From: Rhipicephalus microplus
Taxonomy: Eukaryota; Arthropoda; Arachnida; Ixodida; Ixodidae
Reading direction: 5' to 3'
Length of the DNA: 64,000 nucleotides
Assembly: GCF_043290135.1 (NCBI RefSeq)
Contig: NC_134700.1
Span: forward strand, 241,245,088 to 241,309,087
Shown here: positions 12,607-24,810 of the stretch, in pieces
Layout: every line of letters begins with the position of its first letter
How positions within the stretch are numbered: the stretch's first letter is position 1
The notes under the pieces: generated by a model
Database searches by the model: none
What the model was told of the DNA's origin: nothing
Seen by the model: the letters and a program-made list of their open reading frames with translations, nothing else
Program-made: the position numbers and the translations under genes

Positions 12607-15313
12607 TTTTTGCTGTTACATAGCATTGCAACCGCTGGTCAATGACGGTGAAGGCGGATTTAAAGCTAAAGGCTTGCTTGAGGCACCATTTGTTTTGAGC
12701 AGGAAGAAATAATATTTAGTTTAATACAGAAGCTTTTTTCCCGTCTTCAAGCACTCAATAGTAGTTGTTCAAAAGAACGCAGAAGATACGGTTCTGTGTA
12801 GCAACAATCTTCGGGCAGTTAGTGATGAAATGTGTGTTAGATTTTGCAGTCAATATACTTAAGCTGTAATCACCGTTCATATGCTAAACCCGTTTATCAA
12901 TTTTCTAGTAGAAACCCCAAAAGCTGTAAATGGCGTTCCTTCCTCTTTTCACACACTATTTTTAATCTCCATGCTTGCTGTGTATCAGGCTTTGCGGAGT
13001 TCCTGTCGCCGAAAGTTCTAAATTCACTCATGCGCTGAACTTGTAAAGTAGTGCATCTGCATTCTTGTAAATATCGGCACTCAAAATAAGTACGGATCAT
13101 CTAAGTTACTTGTACCATGTGACCTATAGCGGAATAATAAGCAGTTAAAAGGCGGAGACACCACTAAAAATGAAAACAACTCGAAAGGTGTTTTTTTCTA
13201 TGCTTTTTTACTTACGCCCTTTTTGGTAAACCACTGCTCAATTCACAAACGTTTTTATTTCTAAGTAAGCTCTGCTTGCCTTTGACCCGTAGCCTTCAAT
13301 ATATTGCCTAGCGTCTGCATTGGCTCAAATTTTGTCTTGTGAGTGTACTATCCTATGAGTTCTTTGAAAATATGGCCACTGAGGCAGAATTCACCATTAC
13401 CTGTTCTCCTGTACAGTGTTGTCTCAATTCCTGACTTTTTCCTTTTCAATTGTTAGTCCCAACTTCTGTAACGTTTACATCATATACTTCAGGGATTGCT
13501 TTGGTCAATAAATGATGATTTTCTGGATGAGCGCACTACATGATTGAAGATTGTTATGAAAAAGGCTCCTAGAGGACAGCGAACATTAAGAATCCAGAAA
13601 TAGTTAAGTGCCTTGGGAACTCTGAGAAATCGTTAGCTTGTACTTAATGATGGAGTCATTATAAAGAAATTTGAAACAGAATAAGAAGCTCAGACGTGGA
13701 TCCAATTATAATTGCGCAGCGAACCCGACGGGGCGCGAAACGTGCCAGCAACCTAACCGATCGACGAATAAATGGTAACGAGCGAGGACGCAGGAAGTAC
13801 ACAGCGACAGCGGCTGGCGAACACAGATTAAACCATTGGCCCGTCCTGCAGCAGAGTGTCCCCTTTGTACACACAGCCACGAGTGCACTAAGTTACGCGC
13901 CGGGACCCGGCCTTTTCCCGTTCTTTCCTCTTACTTGTTCGGTATCCTCCACTCCCCACTGTCGTGTTCTGCTCTGGGCAGACACGCGCGGGAGAACAGG
14001 CGCTACCGCCATGCCGTGCCCGTTTCTGTCGTTCTCCCTAATCATCCGCTGATTCGTTTTCATTAGAAAGCGAATTGGTGGCCGAGCTCGGAAAAACCCT
14101 TCCACCTCCACTTCAGCAACTCTATCGATGACGAAAGAGGAGAAAAAGGGGCCGTGCTTCAGGGGGGTGATTGCCGGCAGCGTTGCGCAGGGACCACCTC
14201 ATTTCGCAAAGCTAGGCAAGTGGTGAGTCTTCTGGACATCGTGCAGAAATCCGGTGCTGCCACACATCTCTGCCCCCTCTCCCAGCTGTTTGTCGATACA
14301 TCCCAAAACAGTACGTATTTATCACACTCCTGGGATAATTCAAGGTGAATGTAAATGAAAGCGAAACATCCCCTGCAACCCCACCCCACTGTACGAATAA
14401 GTACGAGCAAAACTCTACAACAAGGGAACAGAAGGAGCAGTAATTAGCACTGCAAACTACGCAAGATAATGAAAATGTAAGTTCGTGTGCTAGCTAGTGA
14501 GGACGATATGATGGAGTGCCATGGTTCCCCCGATAAAACAGAACATTAACGGGTGTTTGTAAGCCAGAAAGAAGACAGGGATTTTCTGAGTATAGCTTTT
14601 TATCCTTATTTCGATAACGACGAGCTGTTCTGATCGATCGCTGATCGTGTCCACGTAAGACCAGGTGCCGAGTGCGATGGTCACTGTTCGAAAAGCAAGT
14701 GATGGAACGGAGGAGCTGAGAGGGGTTGAGATACGAAATTAGGTACTGACGCAATAAGAAAAAGGAATATTTCCATGCGCAAGATTGAAAAGTATTAAAA
14801 GTTAAGGAATGGGAAGCAGAATAGTAAGACGTTCATTGCTTTTTAACGATTTCTTTCATCAATCGGCTCTGCTGAGTATCATGCCAAGCGGTGAGCTGCG
14901 AAGGTTTTTTTTGCTTCTAACTTTATTACTAGCTCCATGGTAATGATCCCTTTTAGTCCCCTTAGGTGCCTTGTACGGTGATCATTATGGCTTAAGCCCT
15001 TTTTAGTCATCGTGTCTGGCTCTCGTGAAGAATGCCTTAGTTTCAGCTCTCATTGTTGTCGTCACAATAGCCTTTCTGAACCAGGTGCTGCTCGCGGAGC
15101 AGTTGTATCAGTCCGCTGTGCCTCTGTGAGACGAGAAGAGGCAAGGAAAAAGCAGAACGAAAAAAATTGTTTGTTGTGACTTTGACACTTTTCATGAAAG
15201 AGAACTTTTTTCCAGCTCAACGTGGATGGCGTGTTTTGTATAAGAAAAGCTCGAAAGAAAATCGCAACTGAACAATCTTCCCGTGAATGGAAACTACAAA
15301 AGACGGAAATTAC

Positions 15314-15316
<3 letters not shown>
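12607..15316. other. Stretch without recognisable gene
   Basis: AT-rich up to about 13,680. A GC-richer patch at about 13,690-14,300 has overlapping open frames on both strands (such as 13,696-14,052 plus) but no family motif. The rest is AT-rich with nothing I can name. Confidence 0.4.
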
Positions 15317-15350
<34 letters not shown>

Positions 15351-15513
15351 TATATATATGGTAGAAAAATAGGTCGACGAAGGCAGGCCCACCTGCCGAA
15401 ACGTTAGTAAAACTTGTGTTTTCGCACGTTTGTCGACTTATTTTTCTACCGCATTTTCCACCGGATCCATTGAATTTCAGCCCACCATATATATATATAT
15501 ATATGTATATATA
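15317..15513 (+). mobile_element. Penelope-like element fragment with hammerhead-like core, flanked by (TA)n
   Basis: Between two TA arrays (15,317-15,358 and 15,485-15,513) lies GACGAAGGCAGG, a CCCA loop, CCTGC and CGAAACGTTAGTA. This matches the minimal hammerhead ribozyme layout of Penelope-like retroelements: a GANGA box, stem II of GCAGG/CCTGC, GAAAC, and a very short stem III before a GUA cleavage triplet. The CUGA box reads TCGA here, so activity is doubtful. Outer arms at 15,359-15,377 and 15,432-15,450 pair at 18 of 19 positions. No GIY-YIG or reverse transcriptase frame is present. Confidence 0.6.
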
Positions 15514-15589
15514 TTGTTACGGATGTGATGGGTTTATTTACACCGAAAAATGTCAGCGCTCTACCTTCACTGCCAAATCACCATCGCTC

Positions 15590-15700
15590 ACGTCCTGCTC
15601 ACGTCTAATTATTTTTTCGCCAACTTTTCTTTCTTCACATTCACATTACATTTGTTCTAATAACTTCCTCTATACATTCCTTGGCATTATTGTCTGTTAG
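15590..15700 (+). mobile_element. Dispersed repeat R3, copy 1 (possible retroelement 3' tail)
   Basis: The sequence ending AATAACTTCCTCTATACATT then CCTTGGCATTATTGTCTGTTAG recurs at 41,285-41,385 (plus) and 26,503-26,560 (minus). All share the AATAACTTCC..TTGGC..TGTCTG order, and two share the same translated ending (SNN..L..LG..VC). It is probably the 3' tail of a non-LTR element. The family is unknown to me. Confidence 0.5.
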
Positions 15701-15705
15701 ATCTC

Positions 15706-15707
15706 TT

Positions 15708-15738
<31 letters not shown>
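15706..15738. repeat. (TA)n-(TG)n array
   Basis: A short TA array runs directly into GTGTGTGTG. It follows the R3 tail. Confidence 0.9.
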
Positions 15739-15739
<1 letters not shown>

Positions 15740-17525
15740 GGTGGTAAAGATTGTTGCTCTAAGTAGGTCTTAAAGAAAAAAAAACATTTTTAAGGAGTTC
15801 ATTTCTTCGCCCCCTCGTGATTTGACAAAAAAAAGACAAAACAAAAAACAGAGGCCCAGAGGCGTCACTACACGCGCTGCAGTTTAAAAGAAAAAGAACT
15901 GATAAGAGCACCGGGATATGCCTTGTCGACACTTGCAATAGGTTGCTGAAACACAAAGGCGTAACAACTGTGACCGTTGTTAGTCTTTACCTATCCTGTG
16001 TAAAAACCTATGCGTTCTTTCTGAGCGTCTTCCTTTTAGCTTGAGCGACGCGCGGCAAGTATTGAGCTGATTGTCTTCGTGGGACATTGCAGTTTCTTGC
16101 TATCGCACTCATGATTGTGCCTTTTTTTGCTAAAGTGTCGTTGGTTGAACCAGCACACTTACAGATGGATACACATAGCAAAAGACTTGGCCATGTAAAC
16201 TCTGGTCTCTTAATTTGTGGCGCTGAAAATCTTCCACGAAATGGCTCGTCCGTATTTGTGCTCGACGAAAACAGCTTCTCAGTTTACTGAAGAAACTCTT
16301 CGCATCTAAAACGAAGAAGAGTCGAAATTTGTGGCGTCAAGCAGCTTTTTTTCACAACACTGACCTCCATGTGGTCTAAAAAAGTAGCGCTCATGTGACA
16401 ATCGAAATAAAAAGCTCTTCCCTAGCTGACACACGAGCCGTTATAAATTGATCTGTAATCTTTAGCGGGCTCGGTAGTGTCTGGATAGCAGTGCACCAGG
16501 AACAGCTTCGGAAAAAGCCGCTTCATGACGTAAAAATCAGGTGGAGGATGCTGTGCTTCAATGCACCCGAAATCATTGTTTGGTTTCGAGACATGAGTCA
16601 GCTCCAACTGCATTCAGTAGCGCATCAGCTGGCATATCGATCTTGAAGCGTACGTGCCTCTCACCATCTGAATGCACTGTTGGGTGTAAATATAGTGACT
16701 TATTTTTATTCAGTCCACTCATACACTCTTGCCTGTTTTTGCTCATCTTCCAAAAGCTCTTTTATTCTGGCTGCGCGGTCTTTAAAGTTGCTTCGAGCAT
16801 ATTGACATGTCTTCAGGCTTGGTTTCTAATTAGACAGCGGCACGGCTCAGAAGTGAACTTTGTTCTCTTATTTCATTTGAACTTTTGTCTTGGAGGTTTA
16901 CATTGGCGATAGCAAATATGAGGTGGTGTGTGTGTGGGGGGGGGGGGGCATTCATGTGCAGCGGTGTGTTGATGAGACAGGGACCTGTGTGGCTATACTT
17001 TTCTGTCATATGTTGTGTGTCATATCGGATGAGTGCAATATCAATACATAAATAAACTCTATCTAAAGTAGGCGTTTGCTTTACGTTTTCAGCAATTGTT
17101 TGTTTATATAATGTTACTGATTAAACACTATGGAAACAATAAGATTCAAACATCAGCAGTTCTAGAAGGACCACGGGGCTTATTTACAAATAGTAGGGTT
17201 TGTATTGTCATAAAGCATGGTGGTTTCGTGGAGCAACCTTGCAAAGGTTTACCTTATCCGCCAGCTAAAGCCGTAAAGTGACAGCATTTTGGTCAAAAAT
17301 ATAAACAACTTGTTTAATTATAATGGTTTCACAAGGGTTCCCCTTTGTTGTGAACGAAACAAGGCTCAGTTCTACGTAGAACACAGCCTGATGAAGCTGA
17401 CAGGCAGTGGAGCCGGTGAAGGCATGAAAATCAATGTCTTGAGTTTTTAACTGTGTTGTAGTAGTTATTAAATGCATGAAATTGAATTAACAAGGAAAGG
17501 AAACTTTTTTGCTGTTGGCGGGAGC
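15739..17525. other. Stretch without recognisable gene
   Basis: AT-rich DNA with a TG-then-poly-G tract at about 16,926-16,950. A CTTCGCATCTAAAACGAAG segment near 16,300 faintly recalls the terminal hairpin of copy A. No coding motif. Confidence 0.4.
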
Positions 17526-17647
17526 TATAAAACTTCGAGCACAAATAAACGACGCAGGACGAAGAAGCAAAATGCACACCACAAACGCTTGTGATGCTTG
17601 TTTCGCATTGCCTTCCTTTGTCGTTTACTATTGCTCGAAGTTTTATA
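17526..17647. repeat. Inverted repeat with 15-bp perfect ends
   Basis: TATAAAACTTCGAGC at 17,526-17,540 is perfectly complementary to 17,633-17,647. Pairing continues imperfectly inward (AAATAAACGAC against GTCGTTTACTA). Total span is 122 bp. It is a probable foldback or transposon-end relic with no coding capacity. Confidence 0.7.
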
Positions 17648-18990
17648 TAATAATGGGAGGCCCACTAGCCCACTTATAGCTACTTTGTTGCGGCTGGCAA
17701 TGACTAGGTTTGATCACCGAAGACGTTGACCTACGTATTCCTTAGATTCATCATCTGTAGCTTTCACAAGGTAGCATATGTATTATGAACACTCATTAGG
17801 TAAACACTCTTTAGCTTGTGCCTGTACTATGAAAACAACACACTCCGTGGTGACAAAATGGTTATAATGGTGCGTAGACTACTTTACAGGATTATTCTCT
17901 TGGTTTCCATCCATCTCCCTCATCACCACCCGCATGAGATTCCGTTATTTTCTTGACTGTTGTCTTCACAGCAGCGATTCCTTAATATGTATGTTTCTTT
18001 GTTCACGTCACCGTGTCACTTTTTTTGTCAGTGGTGGGAAGAAACGAAGAATAACTAAGGTTCTGTCAGAAGCGCCGTAGTCGTCAACGAAGTTCTAGCA
18101 GCAAATGCTATACAACGATGCCAAAAGCAACATGACTGTGGCAAAAAGCAAGTGTGACAGCAACGAAGAACGACGTATGGCCTCACTGCATAAACAACTG
18201 ATTCTGCCGGTGATGTTTCTCACGCCCTTATTTTATTTGTATAAACACCGAAAGAAAGTGTAACCTCGGACCCAGGGCCCAAGACAGAAAAAAAATTAGG
18301 GGTATACGTAACAGAGGCGTGAGCATTTCGAACACGGTCCCGCACTTTGTCTTCGTGCTCGTATGACTGCTGGAATGGAAGCTTGGCGTTGAGATAAACG
18401 AAACCAAGGCATTATTACTGTCGTCATTGTTCTCTGGAATAGAATTGTCAACAGCGTCGGCAACAGCACTTTGTTTCCTTGTAGGAACACGTACGCTCAC
18501 AGTCTCCAATGCTGTGTTTCGTATACGTTTTGTTTTAGGCTTTGATACTTTTTCTTCCCTTTGCGTGTATTGTTGTTGAGAGTAAAACTTGGTGGCTCAT
18601 TTGTTATTCCACTTCCATAAAATTTTTAGATAGTTGCATATTTTCGTGGAACTCAGTTTACAAAATTCTAACCACATGCTCATCGTAAAGTGAAGATAAA
18701 ACTGGGATCTATAAACTCGTGTAAAAGTAGCTGTGTGCATGTACAACTCGCCGCTCATGTGGGCTACATGTTGTGAAAAATAAAATGAAATGTGCATATA
18801 GACCCAGAATCAGAGGTCAATGAACTTTACAAGGCAAAACCCAATGATGTGATAAAAACGAGACAACGTAATGAAAGCAAATAGGAACAGGATGATTTAG
18901 TGAGAGCACAGAAAGCGCCTATGCGAATGCAGCAAAGAAAAAAAGATACGGGCTTTTGCAATATTACATGCACGGCAGTGTACCCATCTG
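17648..18990. other. Stretch without recognisable gene
   Basis: AT-rich, unique-looking DNA. Short frames only. I see nothing in it. Confidence 0.45.
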
Positions 18991-19172
18991 TGTAAAGCAT
19001 GCAACTGGCTGGTTTTTGCTCTGCAGGGTGACACCGCGAAGCGGTTTCGGGCTCTTGCGTGGTCAGCCTGACTACAAGGATGAGCATGATCCTGACACGT
19101 GATGACTCATCCCAAAACTGCCGCGAAGTGTCACCCCACAGAGCAAGAACTGGTTGGTCGCACGCTCTACAT
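18991..19172. repeat. Imperfect inverted repeat with about 57-bp arms
   Basis: The left arm (18,991-19,047) and right arm (19,114-19,172) pair imperfectly around TTGCTCTG..GGGTGACAC. A 66-bp centre itself contains GGATGAG..CTCATCC. The layout suits a foldback or MITE relic. I saw no clear target duplication. Confidence 0.6.
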
Positions 19173-22100
19173 AAATGTGACTGCGACTGTACTTCTTATT
19201 TTTGTTTTTTTACATATAAAATGCAGGATATATAGTTTACTTAATTCATACTGGTTCTCCAGAATTAACCACTGGCGAACGAGCATCACATCCACCTTTG
19301 ATGGTTAAAAAATGAGAACACACAGTGCCGTGGTGTTTACCAGCCTCTTAATTTGTACCACTACTTAGCGAGCTCTGTTGTTGTTCATGATTATGAAGAT
19401 GATAATAAAAGTGGTCGTCATGGAAACTTTATTTGTCAACAAATATGTCGCAGTTTAGTTGGAGCAGACGTGACACTAGTAGAATTAAATAAAAAAAACT
19501 TAATTTTTTGAAAAAACACTTACTTCAAAAAGTGGGGCTTGTTTAAGCAGACGTCATTGGGCTGGTACCACTTCTATCACCACAAAGAAAAGGATGCAAC
19601 AATAATAGAGCGGGGCGAGTGGAGGTCTAAACGCTGCGTTAAAGATCGAACTGTGCCAATAGACGATGAAAATTACATTTTTTCTGTTACTGTTGTATTT
19701 ATGGCACTCCCGCGCTACCATTTTAATTTGTTTCAATTTCGGCTCACGACATACCCCTGCCTAGTATAGGCGGTTATTTCAACTTCACATCAGGCACGAT
19801 CACCGGTTGGTTCGTGATGTGTGACGTCCCCAAGGGTCTCAGGCTACGAAAGACGCCGTAGAGAAGGGCTTCGTTTTGTTTCAATCATCAGGTGTTCTTT
19901 ACGTGCACTGAAAGCACCACATACTACACAGCTTCTCAAGCACTTTTATTTAGATCGAAAACGCGACAACACCGACCATGACCGCACCACAAGGTGACCT
20001 GACAAAGCGGAATGCGGAGCTAGGATGGAGATAGATTGAAGAGTGAGTAAGTGTGGCGGTGGCAACGCACGTTCCTAGTAAGCACGCCTAAAATGAGAGT
20101 TGGACAAGCAATGGCCTCACAGCAAGCCCTTTACGCCATTAAGTCGTAGCTGCTGCGTAGAGTGGGTTGTTGTGATCAGAGGAGGCTCTGAGGGAGACTT
20201 TGTTCAGTGGCGTGTTAGGCAGCGCCCGCAGCAGTCGAACGGTATACGGTTGCCACGTGACACGGAGGGGTCGCGCTGATGCATCGACGAGCGGCCATCG
20301 ATCAACGCGCATGGCGTCGTACACCGCTCTCGGCTTGCGCATGCGCCATCCGCCCTCGGCCAGCTGCCTGGCCAAGGCGACATTTGCCTTTGCGAACCAT
20401 TACATGTGGGCGTTGTGGCCATCGCGCTTCAGCAGTCTCGGGGACGCGGGACAAAAGGCGAAAGAAGACTTTTGGCACGTGCATGTCATCACGGCAACCA
20501 AGGCCCCTGTATGAATGGAGGAACGGGAAAAACGAGCGTGTTTCGTAGAAGGATGTAGCAATGAAGCGTGCAGCTTTTTCTTGGTGGATAAGTGCTGTAG
20601 GGGAAAGCCCGGACTACCATTTTTTTTCGGTTCCACTAGTAGCCAACTTCTTGTGAAGCGCGTTGAGAAGAACGCGAAAAGCTCGTATTACAACTGTGTT
20701 AGAGTGGTATAGTGGTATGTCTGGACTTTTCCGCGGAAGCGTGGCTGAAGCATACCTGATAAATCTATTAAGGCAACTTGGCAATTTATACTATACTTAA
20801 GAGGTGTCAGAAGTGTCGAAGGCTCAAATGATTATAGGGAAAAAGATGAAAGAGGGGTGAGATCAGGCTGGCAGATTTTACGGGTAATAGCATCAAGACA
20901 CGATGATCGGACGTGTTCACCGAAAGCATAGATGCGGCCTCTAGAATGACTAAACCCGATGTGACATATTCAAGAGCTCCTCTTCATGTTATGCATTGTG
21001 CACTTAGTATTTGTCGGACTTTTAAGGAGCTTGCAAATGTTTTGACAATTGAAGAATTAAGCCGGTCATCACTTCAAGGCAGCGAATGCTTCATGCAGCA
21101 AGCCTTAAAATGTGCTTCTTCACACATTTGCATCTTTAATTCATGGTACTGCTATCCTCGCTAGTAGGTAAATAACCCATTCACAACAAGGCAAATACAA
21201 GTTAAACCACCAGTTGAAAACCTGTCACCGGAGTTAACTGAGTTGAACGGGCTTAACATTTGGCTAGTGTTTTTTTTTTCACTATAGGCTTGCCGCGAGA
21301 ATAAGATTTGAGTTTTCCACGCTGCACAAGTCGGTCAAGCGATTCATTTACATAATTTTGTTATGCTTACATCACTTCTGCCAAAATGTGTAACGTAACC
21401 TAAAAACCTGTGTGTTTTTATATAAATAAAAACGAATGAACATTAATTAATAAACAAACAATTACAAAGTTGCTCTATATTGCAGGCCGGAGACACCGCC
21501 AGTGCTCACGGGATTATGGCTGACGTTTAGGTTGGGTCCTCCCCCTCCCCTCAGATGGATCATGCAGGTGTTTCAAGTTTTACATTGAATGTTATTTACT
21601 TAGTGCCGAAGATGGCCTTCTTAAAAACTAATGGTACCTGTCATGTTTGGCTGGCTCCGTATCCTATGAATTGTTGGGGATTAAGAATTATTCTGCGTAT
21701 ACTAATCGCGCCTTACTAACTCATTTACTCATCTGTACACAAGCACCTCCACATTCATGACTGCTTGTTTTTTTTATTATAGCCACGGGATGAAGCAACG
21801 ATTAAGTAAAGTGACTCCTAAGTATGCTTTTAAAGAATGAATGTTGGTTTGCAACTTCTTTATTTCGGAAGGCAGGTGATACCAAGTAAACTTGCTTCCA
21901 CTGCGTTCGAAAGCCGGACACGGAAACACTTAGAAGGTGTAAGAAATTTTTTAAGAAAAATAAGAAATTTTTACCCGAAAGTTGCCAAGGGCATGCATTT
22001 ACGTAGCAGCAGTGGTACACTGATCGACTAGTGTATCCAAGGAAGAGGAAGGGGGGTGGAGAGAGAGGGCTGGGTCGTACTACCGGTCACTTCCAAAATT

Positions 22101-22794
22101 TTGCGCTTTTGCATGCGTATGCACGCACACAAAGATCAAAACGCGTACGCGAACATGCAAAGCATGGTTGACTGCCCCTTCCTTGCCCCTGTAAAAAAAA
22201 TTCTGACTACGCCACTACAGTTATCTGCAGACCTCATGTTGCCTTCAAGTACATAAACGGTAATTTGTGCCCACCACTTCACGAACTTACTGATATCATA
22301 AATACTTACCTTCAAAGAAGATCATTAAGTGATATTCATTCGTGCGCACCAGTCATCATGGACAAATGTGATAGCAGAGAGAGAATTAATGCACGGCACT
22401 GTAATTGAATTATAAGTGCATGAAACGGCTACCTTAGGCTGTTCCATCGCTAAGCCCATGCGAGTGGAAACGATGGTGGCCATTCTCCGCTTTCCAAAAC
22501 GAGATGTTTACCGCCTCATGCTTAGTAACGAAATGCATGCGCGGTGAATCTTATGTATTATGTTCCACTAAGTTGGCGTATTAAATTGTGACAGCCATTC
22601 CACATGTAAAAGTGATCTCGTGTTTCTGTGTTTTTTGGACGCACAACTTTTCATTCCTACTTGTTCTTTAGCGCATTATCTGACATTTACTTCATAGATA
22701 AAATCAACGAAAAACCAGACCTTAAGTAAAGGTGGGAGGGTCTGGTGGCCTACGCAGTAATGCCCACAAATGTTGTGGTATGCAACCTACCTTA
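19173..22794. other. Long stretch without recognisable gene; GC-rich patch
   Basis: AT-rich DNA broken by a GC-rich patch at about 20,190-20,480. The patch has open frames of 60-104 codons on both strands (such as 20,200-20,514 plus and 20,139-20,375 minus). No frame carries a motif I recognise, so it could be an exon, a CpG-rich regulatory patch or a transposon relic. TCTGACTACGCCACTAC near 22,200 resembles a word common in old tick repeats. Confidence 0.35.
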
Positions 22795-23036
22795 ATTGAT
22801 TGATTGATGTGTGCGGTTCAACGTCCCAAAACCACCATACGATTACGAGAAACGCCGTAGTGGAGGGCTCCCGACATTTCGACCACCTGGGGTTCTTTAA
22901 CGTGCACCCAAATCTGAGTACACGGGCCTACAACATTTTCGCCTCCATCGGAAATGCAGCCACCGCAGCCGGGATTCAATCCCGCGACCTGTGGGTCAGC
23001 AGCGGAGTACCTTAGCCACTAGAGCACCGCGGCGCG
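22795..23036 (-). mobile_element. Ruka SINE, near full length
   Basis: Reverse-oriented copy, with the tRNA-like head (B-box-like GGATTGAATCC on the minus strand) at the right end and the TGATTGATTGA-type tail at the left. Moderately diverged. Flanking duplications are not clear: AACCTACCTTAATT on the left and AACCAACCTTTATT on the right are similar but not identical. Confidence 0.9.
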
Positions 23037-23514
23037 TAACCAACCTTTATTTACAGGTAAATGCGGCGGGGAGAGAGGGAGATCAGTGACTTCTGAAGCG
23101 TCCTTTAGTCTAGCCTGCGCTCAGATCATGAAAGCTCGAGCACATGCTAGGGCAGCTTCAGCGCCAATTAGGCTTTCGTGAACAAGTAGGTGTCCAGAGA
23201 AATGTAACAAGTAGAGATGGCCAATTACGCAAGAAAATAGCCAGAATGTACGAGCTCTGAGTCACGAAAAAATGCAGAGGTATCTATCGTGTCAGTCTGT
23301 TGCTGCTAACTTGATTGCGTAGTCGCAGCAATCGCCACGTGCATCTTGATCATTTCAACTTCTTGATGCTGACGCATAAAGCGCTGCGAGCTGCTGTTCA
23401 TTGACTCTTACATCAATCCGTGTTATACTCTGTTTACGAGGACGCGCAATCAGAAATGAGATTTTCGTGGGTGAATGCTGCTTCTTAATATTTTGGTGAT
23501 CTGATATAGAAGAA
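23037..23514. other. Stretch without recognisable gene
   Basis: Unique-looking DNA between two Ruka copies. I see nothing in it. Confidence 0.5.
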
Positions 23515-23759
23515 TAGTCAATAATAATTGTTGGAGTTTGATGTCCCAAAAACACGACATGATGATAAGAGACGCCGTAGTATAGAGGGCTCCGAAAATT
23601 GCGTGTACCTAGGGTTCTTTAACGTGCACCTAAATATAAGTACATGGGCTTCAAGTATTACTGGCTCAATAGAAAATGCAGCCACCGTAGCAAGAATTTG
23701 ATTCCGTGACCTGAGGTTCGGCAGTCGATGCCCAAGTGACTAGACCACTGTGGCGGTTA
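23515..23759 (-). mobile_element. Ruka SINE, strongly diverged
   Basis: Reverse-oriented copy with many substitutions (GATGTCCCAAAAACACG, CCTAGGGTTCTTTAACG), the most decayed full-length copy here. A 9-bp duplication ATAGAAGAA flanks it at 23,506-23,514 and 23,760-23,768. Confidence 0.88.
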
Positions 23760-23846
23760 ATAGAAGAACTGTTGTCCCAATGATATGCCAGAGAATTTGC
23801 ACAAATAAATTACAGAATAACACGAGTTGACATTCACGTTGGTTTG

Positions 23847-23896
23847 AATGAATGAATGAATGAATGAATGAATGAATGAATGAATGAATGAATGAA
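23847..23896. repeat. (GAAT)n array
   Basis: About twelve GAAT units, uninterrupted. Confidence 0.95.
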
Positions 23897-24566
23897 GTTA
23901 CCACGCAAAGCTGGTATTTGAATTGTTTTATGTGAAGGCGATCGCAGAAAAACACATCACACAAAGAAAAAAGAAAGATAGAAATAAATGCTAGCGACTG
24001 TAGCCGGGATGTAATTTCACCTTTATTTACTTCCATTTTATTTTCAAGAGTGATATTAACTTATAATGACATGCCTTTATTTCAGGCGCCTGTTGGATGT
24101 CTCTGACAGCTGTGAGATAGCTGAAGCCTGTGTAAACAATCCACTGCGCTTGCGCTAGCTCACGGCACTGTTAGACTCTTCGACATCTAGAAGATAGCAC
24201 CGGACGACAGGTATTTCCTACTTCAATAGGAACCGCGCCGAGATTTCGCAAGACGTCTCTACACAGACTTCCGGGTTCAATTTAATTATGTACTGAGCAC
24301 TCCACGAGCTGCACATATCAAAGAGCCACATAGTGTCTATCCTTTGAGGGGAGACAAAACTAATTTAGTTTCCTCTTTAGAGAATATCTCTCCAGCCACA
24401 CAAGCCTGTCTTATAGGCTTTCGACTAGAGATTGAATAGAAGCTACTTCAACCTTACTTTCTTTTCAGTTATCTTTCATTGAGGTTTGGCTGAAAAGCCT
24501 GCTCATATCAGCTCTTCTTTCACATTTTGAGAACGGGAGGACGGCGCTCATAAAAAGCCGAATGAA

Positions 24567-24810
24567 GGCCCGCCGCGGTGGTCTAGTGGCTAAGGTACTC
24601 GGCTGCTGACCCGGAGGTCGCGGGATTGAATCCCGGCTGCGACGGATGCATTTGCGATGGAGGCAGAAATGCTGTAGGCCATGTGCCCAGATTTGGGTGC
24701 ACGTTAAAGAACCCCGGGTGGTAAAAATTTCCGGAGCCCTCCACTACGGCATCTCTCAGAATCATATCGTGTTTTTGATTTATATGTAGGTTGAACCCCA
24801 CATATAAATC
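24567..24810 (+). mobile_element. Ruka SINE, full length with altered 3' segment
   Basis: The forward copy begins GGCCCGCCGCGGTGGTCTAG, with A and B boxes intact (B-box-like GGATTGAATCC). Near the 3' end the usual GGTTTTGGGACGTTAAAC is replaced by a segment containing TTGATTTATATGTAGGTTG. Flanking AAAAGCCGAATGA and AAAGGCAGAATAA may be a decayed target duplication. Confidence 0.9.

Noticed and set aside
12324..12631. Lys/Glu/Arg-rich minus-strand frames
   Set aside because: They come from the (TTTC)n array and have no independent support.
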